DNA from: a virus
Virus record (IMG/VR): IMGVR_UViG_3300006810_008931
Coordinates: 1-27,261 of that record
Strand: one strand, 5' to 3'
DNA length: 27,261 bases
The notes beneath the pieces were generated by a model. The model was not told where the DNA came from. It saw only the letters and a list, made by a program, of their open reading frames with translations, and searched no databases. Position 1 is the stretch's first letter; each line of letters begins with the position of its first letter. Below are positions 8,061-19,300 of this stretch, piece by piece. The position numbers and the translations under genes were made by a program.

Positions 8061-10265
8061 ATGTTTCAGGGGTACATTGCGCAGGGGGCAACTCAGCAAG
8101 CCGAAGCCAATGAGCAGCAGCGCCGCGATCTCGCGGATCAGCTCGCTCTATATGCACGTCAAAACCCAACCGCTACGCGGGACGAGCTGCGCAATTATGC
8201 AGACAGCCTGACCCGTCAAAATTATTTGATGCCCGGTAATGCGCAGGGCGCAGCCTTTGATGCGATGGTTCGTCGCGCAGACGAGGCAGCGCGTTCCGTC
8301 AATGCCGAAGCATTCCGTAATTTCATGGAAGCGAACCCCGATCTGAGTGCCGATGAGTACATGTCTTACGTTCAAAAAACGTATACTGATCCGCTGCGCA
8401 CACCCTTCAACGCAACACAGCAGGCAGTTCAGTCATTCGTTGATGATCGCACCGAGGCTGAACAGGAAGAGGAAAGAAATAGGCTTGTCGGCATTGATAC
8501 GTTTACTTCTTCAATACGTGACAATCTGTTGGGTCAAGCCCGAGATCTTTATAGAAAACATGGAAACGGTGCGGTTGTCGCCAGTCTGCTCAATTTGCCT
8601 GAACACTATGCGGGCAATCAGATGGCTCAAAACGAACTGGAGCTTTTAAAACGCAATCTAACTGATGGTCAATATGACGACCAGTTTGTTTCAGCATTGC
8701 GTACAGAATTTATGGACGAGCTTGAGTTTTCCATAAACAACGATAGCGAGTTTTCTGAATTCGTGAAAATTTTGCCGGATGGTTTGAGAAATAATCTAGA
8801 ACAAGTTCAATGGTTTGAGAGCACATTTAATCAAAAAAAGCTGGAACGTCAGAACGCTCTTGCCAATAATCAAGCACAACTTTTAAGTGGACTTGAAACC
8901 AACTTGGCCGATCTGGTCGACAGGGGCGCAACTCTTCAAGGCATACGCAACAGCACGGCTTACAGAAGAGTTGTAGAGGTAAAGGGGGAAGATTATGCGG
9001 AGGGTATTGTTGGGCCACTTTTTGGAATTTATACGTTGAGAAAGGATTCTCGATTCAAAGACTTTGCTTTAAAGGGTGTGCCCCTAGAGGATCTTAGACC
9101 TTCGTTAGGTGACCTTGTCGACGACCCACAAGTTCAAGCCGAATATGCCTTAATGGTGGAACGGGCGGCCACCGAGAATCTGCAAAGTAATGTCATCCCA
9201 CAGCTACCTACTCTTGCTAGGTTTATGACAGAGCAAGAGCTGTACGCTGTGTATCCGAATCTTAGAGAGGACCCCCTCCTTAAAGCTCAAGTTCAGGCTG
9301 CTTATGAAGGTGTTGAGTTAAATCTCGAAACCAGACAACAGGCTGCTTTTGAATTTATTCAGGGTTATGTACAAAACAATCCGAATATTTCCATGGCGAA
9401 TATGTTAAATAATCCCGCCGTTAAAGCCGCCCAAGCCTTGCTGACTGAGGAACAATTCCGCTCCGCGATGAATATACCCTCTCAACAAAATTTCCGTCAA
9501 ATCGCATCTGCTGCTACGACGGCAACGTTAGAAGAAATCAACGCTGCCATGGATGAACAAACAACAAACTTCCTTGCGGCTGCAGAACTCGGTCTTCCTG
9601 ACGGATTTATAGCTGCAGAGATCACCCTCTTGGGCAACAATTATTTCATTCCTCCAGAGTACCAAAGAGATATTATTGCTCGACTGAGTGGAGTTGGTAA
9701 AGACCCGATCAAGATCCAACGGGAAGTTGACAAAATTATATCGGACTTTGGGCTACTCACAAAAGAAAACTATAGATCCCAACAGATGAGGAGGCAGGCC
9801 CCCCCAAGTGATCAGATTCCATTTGACCAAGTTGATAATATAATTGAGGACATGGTACGAAAATCAAATACTATTTTGAACTCTTTGGACCCCATATTTG
9901 ATGATGCCCTCTCTGGAAGGGCTCTTGATGCTGCCACTATCCAGAACCACAAAACGAATCTTGAGATTCGACGGCGTGAAATACAGGCAGAAATGGACAA
10001 AGTAAGCAACCAACTCGGAAGGATTTATCAACAGTCCTATTACGACTTCGGTTCGTATAATGAGGATGATCGCAACCGATATGCAGAAGCGCTAGAAAGC
10101 ATGTATCTGGCTTACTCTGGAAAACTCAATGAAATTGACGAACTCCTAAACGAAGACGTCGGGCGTAACTTTGTTAAAATACCATCGCAGGATGTCCCAT
10201 CCACCTTCCGTGGAAGTACTGGTTTTGACTTTAACCTTTTTGGCGAAGACTATTTTCCAGACTAA
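8061..10265 (+). CDS. Internal virion protein candidate, helical, AT-rich gene (734 aa)
   Basis: Not recognised as a named family. The product is almost all alpha-helical, Gln/Asn/Asp-rich, without a clear transmembrane segment, and ends in an aromatic-acidic tail (GFDFNLFGEDYFPD). AGGAG at 8051-8055 lies five bases before the ATG, the clearest ribosome site in the structural block. It sits between the coiled-coil proteins and the giant gene, the slot of T7 gp15, which is 747 residues long; similar size and position suggest a gp15-like component of the ejection channel. From about 8470 to 10140 the DNA is visibly richer in A+T and uses codons such as AAT, TTA, ATA and AGA more than its neighbours, a sign of separate origin. 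Confidence 0.7.
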   Translation: MFQGYIAQGATQQAEANEQQRRDLADQLALYARQNPTATRDELRNYADSLTRQNYLMPGNAQGAAFDAMVRRADEAARSVNAEAFRNFMEANPDLSADEYMSYVQKTYTDPLRTPFNATQQAVQSFVDDRTEAEQEEERNRLVGIDTFTSSIRDNLLGQARDLYRKHGNGAVVASLLNLPEHYAGNQMAQNELELLKRNLTDGQYDDQFVSALRTEFMDELEFSINNDSEFSEFVKILPDGLRNNLEQVQWFESTFNQKKLERQNALANNQAQLLSGLETNLADLVDRGATLQGIRNSTAYRRVVEVKGEDYAEGIVGPLFGIYTLRKDSRFKDFALKGVPLEDLRPSLGDLVDDPQVQAEYALMVERAATENLQSNVIPQLPTLARFMTEQELYAVYPNLREDPLLKAQVQAAYEGVELNLETRQQAAFEFIQGYVQNNPNISMANMLNNPAVKAAQALLTEEQFRSAMNIPSQQNFRQIASAATTATLEEINAAMDEQTTNFLAAAELGLPDGFIAAEITLLGNNYFIPPEYQRDIIARLSGVGKDPIKIQREVDKIISDFGLLTKENYRSQQMRRQAPPSDQIPFDQVDNIIEDMVRKSNTILNSLDPIFDDALSGRALDAATIQNHKTNLEIRRREIQAEMDKVSNQLGRIYQQSYYDFGSYNEDDRNRYAEALESMYLAYSGKLNEIDELLNEDVGRNFVKIPSQDVPSTFRGSTGFDFNLFGEDYFPD

Positions 10266-10271
10266 ACCGAG

Positions 10272-10319
10272 TGAACATAGGAATAAGGACGACCCTTGCT
10301 CTCGTAGCCCATATGTTCA
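10272..10319 (+). repeat. Inverted repeat in the leader of the giant gene
   Basis: The 85-base gap before the giant gene contains an 8-bp inverted repeat, TGAACATA (10272-10279) and TATGTTCA (10312-10319). Inside its 32-base loop is a smaller hairpin, AAGG (10285-10288) with CCTT (10294-10297). No T tract follows, so it does not look like a terminator. It could be an mRNA processing or stability element; the ribosome site of the giant gene (GGAG at 10339-10342) remains outside it. Confidence 0.45.
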
Positions 10320-10350
10320 ACCGTGCCTTTAAAATTGCGGAGTTCTGTCT

Positions 10351-13300
10351 GTGTCAGAATTTGACGATATCCTACGCGCCTTTCGAGACACCAGCCCTGA
10401 AGCTGTAGAGCGGCGTCGGCAACAATATTACGGGAGAGTTGGCCAACTGCAGACAGCCCCTCTGGCGCAGCTTGAGACCGACCCTTATCGGCTTTCCACA
10501 TCAACAGGCGCGGATGCGCTTAAAGACCCCAAGTTTCTGGCCGAGCTTAAGGACTATTTCCGCATAGCCCGAGGCAGGAGCTACGACAGCGACGACAAGC
10601 TAATCGAAGAGTTTTACCGCGAAATGACACGGGCGAACTTTAATTCGCTTGGGATTGCGGAAAGCTATAAGAAGATTAGCGGTGCTGACCAGCGCGTCAG
10701 GGATCTTTTTAATCGTATGCGGGAGGTCTACGATACCGTTCCTGCTTTTTATGAAGAGGGCGGACGCGGGCTTGCTGGGTTTACGCAGGTTGCCGTCAAC
10801 ACAGTCGTTGATCCAATCAACCTTATTGGTTTTGGTGTAGGTGGTGCTGCGGCAAAGGGTGCCATCGCCGCTGGCAAACCTGCAATACAGGCAGCAGCAC
10901 GAAGCGGTGCCACATCTCAGGCGCTAGGGGGTGCAGCCGTTGCTGGCGGATTTGATGCCGCAACACAAGCACGTGACATTGAATCCGGATACCAAGACCA
11001 GTTTAACTTTGGTCGTTTCGGAAGGGCTACGGGGCTAGGTGCTGGTCTGGGTGCCGCTCTTGGTTATGCGGGAGGCAGGGCCGCTGGGCGAAGCGCGCAG
11101 GGGCAGGCTGGTGAAATTCAGAAGCAGCGTTTGCTTGAGCTTAATTATTCCGAAGAGCAGGCTAATCAGTTGCTTGCCGCCGCCAGCGAAGATCAAATCA
11201 ACAACATACTGGCCAACAACCTGACGCCAGAAGCTTTGGAAAAACAGCAGCTTGAAACCTTTAAGCGTCGTCTTATTGAGGCTGGCAAAACTGATCAGGA
11301 AGCTGACGATATCATTGCTAATGCTCAGTCGCCAGACGAAATTGAGCGAGCGATTTCTGGTGGACCGGAGGCTGCTGAAAGCGCCCCCAACACCCCCCGC
11401 GTAGCCACAGAGGAAGAGTTTAATGCCCGTGTGGATCAGGAAAAACAAAACAATCCTGACCTCACAGAAGAAACAGCTCGCGAAGCTGCCCGCCGTGGTC
11501 TGGCGGGCGAGGGTTACAGTCGCGCCGTCATTGACGGGCAGGAAGAGTTTATTGGCTCCACCCGTACAACCAACACTCGCAAGCTGCAAATGCTGCAAGA
11601 CGAAGTCGACAGCATAGTCACGCAGCTAGACGAAGATATCTTGGTCCGTCGTCGCGCTGGTGAACCTGTAGAAGATTTGATCGACTTGCGCACAGAAGTT
11701 GAAAAACTTCGCGGACTGCCTGCTCGTCTTGACCAGTATGATGTTGAGATCCGCAAAAATCTGGAAAGCTCTGACCCGACCGTCGCTGCCAAAGGCGCAC
11801 GCCAGATTGCAGAAGTAAACGAGCTGCGCGATTTGCTGTCCCTGATCCGCGAAGTTGGCGTTCGTGATGCGTCTGAGATTTTACGCAGAGAGCGTCAGCT
11901 TGCCCAGCAACTTGAGCTGGAAGCATCGGCCCAGAAAAAGGTTGCTCGCGCTCAGGCCGATAAGCAGGCCAGAGAAGCTGCAGCAGCCGAAGCTGCACCC
12001 GCTGCTCCAGAAGGTGAAGCTGCTGCGGCTACTCCAGAGGCTGCCGCGCCTGAAGCGGCGGCAGCCCCAGAGCCAGAAGCTGCGCCAGCTCCTGAGCCAG
12101 AGCCTGACCTTACAAGCATACGGTTTACACAGAAGAACGTGTTTAACTATGCCGAGTCAAATGGCTTGGTTCCGGCTGACTTTGAGGGTGTCACCCAAAG
12201 CGGGGTGCGCGGTTACAGCAAGGCGGATGTGGATGGCATTATTGCTGCCAAGCGCGGTGCTGCCGAAGAAGCTGCGCCAGCAGTCGAAGACGTTGCTCCA
12301 GCCGCAGTTGCGGAGGGAGAAGTCCCGCCCGCCTCCATGCCTCGCATCGAGTGGTCATACCGCAGTGACGCCCAACGTGATTCTATTCAGAAGATCCTCG
12401 CTAAAGAAGGATTGGACGAGGCTGATCTGGATGACCTGATCCAAGCGGGTGACGTTGAAGTCAGCCCGAATGGCAAACTCACCAAGGAAGGCAATAAGTC
12501 TCTACGGCGCAAGCTTGAAGAGCGTGGCGTGGAGAAAGCGCCCGAGACTGGCTTCGACAAACAGCTTGAAGGGATTTCTGTCAAGGCTCTGCGCAGGCTG
12601 GCCGAACGCGGATTGCCGCAGGATCACCTTGAATATTTAATTGAGAGCGATCCCGAAAAGCTGCGGGCTATCATGCGTTTGGTGGATCCGAAGAATGGTG
12701 ACGCGATCACCGATTATATTCTGGGACAATCTGGATCTGGCGCAAACATTACAGCAAGAATGGCGTCTGACGCGTCTGGTATTCCCGGCCTTAAATTGAC
12801 TAAGACGGAGCGCAAGCTCGTTGTGGATCGCCGCAAAGCCTACGTGGCCAGCGGGATGGACGAGGCTGATGCAGCTCTTAAGGCAAATCGCGATGTGATC
12901 GCGATGCGTGCCGACAAAGCAGCAGGTAAGTTGGTTCAGCAAAGCGATGTAAGCGGAACGCTTTCTCGTCCTCCGATAGATGTAACTGCTGGTAGAAATA
13001 AATCGGGCGGCATACAGCGCCTGTTAAAGTATGCGTATGGCGGGATGCTCAACCCTGTTGGCCGCATTGACAACGCTTTGGGTGACGAGCTTTTGCAAAC
13101 TGCCGAAGCCATGCGCTCTTATGGCAATCGCCTTATTGAAGATCAGTACGATCTGAGTGCAGACGAAATCAAAAAGGTTAACGCAGCAGCCGAAGGCTAC
13201 ATTGCAGACGGAGCTACTCCGGAGCGGGCGCGAACTCTGGCGGAAGGAGAGGTGCGTCGAGCCCGTCCCCGCCAGCAAGTGCGTAACACCGCGCCAGTTC

Positions 13301-16300
13301 GTGGCTATGCAACTGACGCGCCGCTCGCTGATGGTTCGCCACGCGTAAAATATGACGAAGATGGCAACCCCGTTCTGACCAAGGATGGCCGCAAGGTCAT
13401 GATCCGTGAAAAGGCGAAAGCGGGCGAGCCGATCTTTTACGATCCAATTACAAACGCATTCTATCGCAATGAGCGAGCGATGCGTAAAGCTCGCAATGAG
13501 ACAGACACACTTCGTCCTGAACCATTTGCCCCAGACCAGTATGACGAATTGTTTCAAAACCTTGGGGACGATGCAGAGGCCGCACTTGATGCGCTTATTG
13601 GCTCGCTTAAACAAAACTCTCCTCCTTCTCGCCCTGCCGCTGCGCCTGATACTCGCATAGACTTGCCGCCTGTTCGTCGCACAGCAGATGGTGGTGAAGA
13701 AATCCTTGCTGTCCGCATGGGCGATGGGATCATTCGAGTTTTGAGCGAGGCTCAGATTTCAAGCAACAAAGGTGTGAGGGCCTTGATTGGTGACAACACG
13801 TCACTCTCCGAAATCGAGGTGGGATATGTTCGCGCTCCCGCAACCAGCGGCTCTTATCTTGCGAACAAGACATTTACAAAAGTCGATCCGGATTCACCCG
13901 ACCCATCTCAGTTTAAACCTGTCATCACGTCCACTAGCGCTAAAGGCTCAATCATCAACCCGGTGGCTGAAGATTTTGAGAGGCTCATCCCAGAGGCAGA
14001 GCGGATGCCCGGCAAATCACCCACCGATAAGGTGGGCGAACCAGCAAAAATTCTGCAGCGGCTAGTCAACAAAATAAATTCAGACGCTGATGTCACCAAG
14101 TTTGATATCGATGCAACCATTCAAAGCATCGAGTTCAACATCGGTTGGCCGCGAGGTGAAACAGCAACGGCCTCAGTTGCCGATTTTATGATCGAGCTAT
14201 TGGAGCTGCGTCGCAAGTATGTGCCGGAAGAAATCCGGGCACCTTCCGCAAAAGTTTCAGAAAATATCAAAGCCTTAAGAAGCAAGTCCCTCAACTACAC
14301 TGGCCGGGAAAAGGCACAGATCAAGAGAATTCTTAATTCGATTGCTCTTGCAACTGGCCGCCGTCCAAACATTGTCCCAACGGATTCGGCCCGAGAGTTT
14401 GTGCGTGGCGTAGATCCCCTGACTGGCCGAGATATAAACGAAATTCGGTTGCCAAATTATTTTAGAGGTTTTGGCACTGCTATGGATCAACCAAAGATGG
14501 CGCAGTTCCTGCACGAACTGGGTCACTGGTTGTATGCAAATGCCCTGTCCGTTGATGATCGCATTGCATTCTGGGCGGCAACAAAAAAATACCTTGGCGA
14601 TGCTGAACAGAACCTCCCCGCATTCTTTGGCGTAAACGAGCAAAAGCTACGTGAGCGTCTGCCCATCCCGGAAGACGAAGTTCGTCTTTCATTTGATGAT
14701 GTAAATCTGAATCAGGCCGACAACCCGCAAGAATTTTTTGCAAATCAATTTGCCATCTTTGGTATGCGCGAACGCGTAGACTCAATCTTCAGAACAGAAA
14801 AAATGTTTGATGAGCGGATGCGTGCGGCTCGCATGGGGCCAGACCATGAAGCATATCGCCCAATCATGGGTCGGCTCTTCCGTCTGGCCAAGTCCATATA
14901 CAACCGCTTCTTTGGCCAAGAGGCCATCGAAATAGACGAAGACTTGCTGCCGATCTTTGAGCGCATCCTGCCTGACACCGAAGAAGCAACTCGCGCAATG
15001 AACCTTAAGAATGCTCAAACGGCAACTGGTGCCCGCCTGTTGGAGCGAGGGTACTCCTTACGTGAGCACTCTAACAATCTTCATGATGCGATTGCCAATG
15101 ATGACTCATATGCAATCGTTGATGCAGCCGACAATCTGGCCCGCGAATTGTTTGGCATCGCTGGCCGTGCCAGCAATAGCAATAACCCATCTCCGCCACA
15201 TGATCCGTTCCGTGTTCTTCGTGAAGTTCATGGCAAAGCCCGCGATCTTTCTCGCAAACTGCATGAAGCTATTGGCATCAAGGATGAGCTGGAAGGCGGC
15301 TACTATGACGAAGACGGCCTGTATGTCAGCAACATCGACCCTGACGTGGTCGCCGACAATATCGTAAAAGCCATATCTGGAGCTGATGGCTCTTTGGACA
15401 GCGCTCGTGTTGTTGGCGAAGTAATCGATGAAATACGCAAGAAGTTCAACCAGTTAGACGATGAGTCCGTCAAGCTGACCAAGTCATTTGAGCTTGACTT
15501 TAAGCGGCCACGAACCACGACATCCAAGCGTTATGCTAAGGCCAGCCTTGCCAAGAAGCAGAAGAAGAAAGCAGAAAAGCGTAAGGTCAAGGCGGCTGCA
15601 GCCAGAGCTGCGAGAGAGGGCCAGCCCGAGCCATCCATGAACCCTGCCGAAGCAATGCTTCCTGTCCGCTCCATGACGGATGACCAGCTTGCTCAAGAGT
15701 TGGCGCAAGAGGGCGGAACCAACAGAGGTCGTATCATCGCCAATGAAATTGAGCGACGTGAACGTGCAGGTCCCGCAAGTGTTGGCATCGGCTCAAAGTC
15801 TGAGCGCGTGTCGCAAGCACTGGAAAATGAGGCTGCCCACTCTGCGGGCAATGGAGACACTGCAATTCCTGCTGCGCCTGAGCCAATTCGTCAGGCGCTT
15901 GAGTTGATATCAGCGAGAGATCCTGATCGTCGCAACACAGCGCAAACGCTTTTCTATCGCATCATGAATCTGCTGAATCCGGAAAGCGCATTGGACGGTT
16001 CTCCCTTCCCGACTGGCAGGACGCTTCGTCTTATTGCTGACGCAGATCCCTCTCCAGATTTTTCCGATGGCGTGCGGATACTTGATTTTAAAAACTCGAA
16101 AGAGTTTAACGCTGCTCGTCTTGGGGTTCGTCGCATGGCAACGAATTTGTCCAAGACTAAAACAGGGAAGCAGAAAGCGGCGGAGGCTGTCCTTCAGGAT
16201 CTGGCAGACTTGGTGTACCGGCTTGGCCTTTACGACACGAGCAGTCAGTTCACGAGAGAATCATTTACCAAAGCGCTCGTCTCACACCTTCGTGCGTCTG

Positions 16301-19300
16301 ACCGCTCAGTCCTCGAAGGTTTGTCTGATCCCAATTTTGTTGATGCAATTATCACTGGCGCTGACTCAATCGCATACCTGACAAATGGTCTGATTGCTCG
16401 CAGTGACATTGCGCAATCTGCACCGAACCTCGGGCGCTATGGTGATATGTTTGGTGGCACAAGCTCACCTGTTTCACATGTTACAAAAACCACAAAGGAG
16501 GCAACCACGGCACCGGGGGTTTACTCTGACCATCTGGCTGCTGAACTTGCAGAGCAAACTCTGCTTGGCTTGCCCGTCCCATTAAGACGAGCTGTTGCCA
16601 AGTTCACAGGCGCAAGCTCGCCAAAAATTTATTTTGTTCCGTGGCGTGGGGGCAATCCTAAAACTCCATCCAGCGAAAAAACGCCCGTGGGCAGCGGATT
16701 CAGAATCAGCCGCAATATCTCAGACATTGCTGAAATCAATGATCCCGACGTGTTTGCCAGCGCCGCAAGGGAACTCGGCAAGACTGACAATGAGATAGAA
16801 GAAATTCTTGAGGTGGTGCAACAAAGGCAGTCTCTTGTTGAGAAGGCTGAAAAGCGCAGAATGGATGCGCAAACCGCGACCCCCAAGAGGGCCAAGGGGC
16901 TGCTTAAATCTGCTGAAGATATTGATATGCAGATACAGGAGCTTGACGCCGATTATTTGTCTGAGCTTTTTGAAGAAGCGTATGGGCACAAGATGGGTGT
17001 TGTTCCATTTGTCTTGTCTGACTCTGCCAGAAAAAATTCAATTTCATTTGAAAGCGCAACCAAGATAGATGTCAACGAACTCATGCCCATCATATCCAGA
17101 ATGATTGGAAAGTTCGGGGTCTCAAGGGAACTTGTTTATGATGTGATGCAAGGAAGAGCGTCTCCCGGTTCTGACATAACTGGTGATGAAGCGCTGCAAA
17201 TTCTGGTGGATCTAATCTCGGGAGGGTTCGACAACAACGGATTCAGGAAGCTTAATTCCACAGATAGATACCAAGAGCTTCAACGAGTTCTCAAGGACAT
17301 GGGCTACGAGTCTGTGCGGTTTGAGAATTTTGACATTGTGTTTGACGCCAAGAACATCAAGCACTTGGAAGACTTCGCCCCAGACATAGAGCCAGACATC
17401 ACGGCCAAGATGACTGTTGGTGCCCGAGCTGTAAATCGGGAGCTTGTTTCTTCTGCACTTGAGGGACATCGCATCAATGGGGACACTGAGTCATATCTCC
17501 GCTTCCTACTGGCTGCGGATGGTACGCCCCAAGACGTAGTGTCCGCCATGAACAAGGCGATGAACGGGAAGGTCCCGAACGCCCGTGAGGTAGGCTCGTT
17601 CCGTCGTTTCTTCCAGAGCTTCCTTGCGCAGAACACCACGAACACAAGACGTGCCGGGATGCACTGGATTGCAGACTGGGTTGCCCCGTCTCGCGAAGCT
17701 GGTACTGGCCATTTTGAACGAATTGCTGGTCAAACAGGGCAAGTCCTGCAGCCCGTTTTGCGCTCACTGCGCAAGCTGCCGGAAGCAGGAGGCATCGCCG
17801 CATGGCGTCGCCGCGCATTGGACTACGGGTTCGTTCCCGAGGGCGTAAAAGAAACAACGCCCGGCCTTCGCCAGCCAAAAGCCTATAAGAAAATTGTGCG
17901 GGCATTGCGCCGTGATCCCGGATCTAAGCAAGAGCAAGCCCTTACGCCGGACGAGCTGGGTGTCTACAAAAGCATTCGCGCTATGTTTGGCGACATGCAC
18001 CGCAGGCTGGTAGAAGCTGGTGTGATGATTGGCAATGTCACACCCTACTTCCCGCAGGTGTGGTCGGTTGAAAAGATCAAGGCAAATCAAGATCAGTTCC
18101 TCGATGCCCTGTCTCGCTACCTTTTGGACGAAGCGGCAAGCAGCCCGCGCAGTAGTCCAATGTCTAAAGATGATTCAATGGTCATTGCCCGTCGCATCAT
18201 GGGCAACCTCATAGATGATGACGGTGTCTACACACCACCGCCTGTCAGCTCGCGCTCTCCGGTTGGTGACCACGTTGACTACCAGCGTCTCATTCGTCTT
18301 GATAAATTCCAGAATCACCTCGATGACGTTGGCCGTTTCTTGGAGGACGATCTTGAAGCGATCATTGCCAAGTACGTCGATAACGGAATGCGCAGAATTG
18401 ATTTCGCTGCCAAGTTTGGAGAGGGCAATCACGGCTTCCACGACTACATAAGCGTAATGGAAGATTCGGCTACTGGCTTACAGGCCGTGGCCCGCTTGCT
18501 TTCGTCTAACAAAATCGAGAAGAGAAATTTTACCGCACGCTCCACCACTCCCGGCGGCGAAACAGATGAGGTCGTCTTAGAACGTCTAACATCCATGCCG
18601 TTCAAGTCTCTGGAGGGCGCGTTGCCTGCGGCCAAAAAAGCTCTTGAGATGGCAGAGAAAGGAGACGCCGCATCTCTGCGCAATTTCCTTCTGGCTCTTG
18701 ACACCAACACGGCAGACTACGCACAGCGCACTTATGCCAAGCGAGTTGATGCAATCGTTGGTGGCCTTATGGACCGTCAGCGGATCGGCAACAAGCGGCC
18801 AGCAGCTCAAGACATCAAAGAGGCTACTGCGTTGATGCGCACCACAATGCGTAAGCCGGTTGATGCAGGCGGAACATTCTTCGAGATGTCTCATGGCGTC
18901 TCGAAATGGTCTAGAAACATTATGTCCTTGACCCTGCTCGGCTTCACAACCCTTACGTCCTTGGGTGACCCGGCGCTAGTTGCCATACGCAGTGGAAACC
19001 TGAAGGCTTTCTCTGAAGGGATTGGCAAGTGGATAACAGACCCAGAGTATCGTGAAATGATCAGGGGTTCTGGCGTCGCTATTGAACAGTTGGTTCACGA
19101 GCGCATGACTGGCCTTTACGGAACGGACGCATCCAGAACAACAACTGCCTTTTTCAACGCAACATTGCTGTCTCCATGGACGTCAATGCAACGTCAGTGG
19201 GCTGGCGCAGTTGCGCTGCAGTGGTTCCATGCGGAGATGAAGAAAGCTGCGAAAGCTTATGATCCGTCTAAACCTTTGCAGCAGCAAAGCGGTCAATACA

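Noticed and set aside
10313-10408. A 31-codon frame starting ATG 10313 and overlapping the start of the giant gene
   Set aside because: No Shine-Dalgarno site and no recognisable sequence; probably chance, though an upstream-ORF role is not excluded.
11855-12439. A 194-residue + frame within the giant gene, rich in Leu/Gln/Arg
   Set aside because: It is the shifted reading of the Ala/Pro/Glu linker repeats in the giant gene and has no ribosome site or motif.
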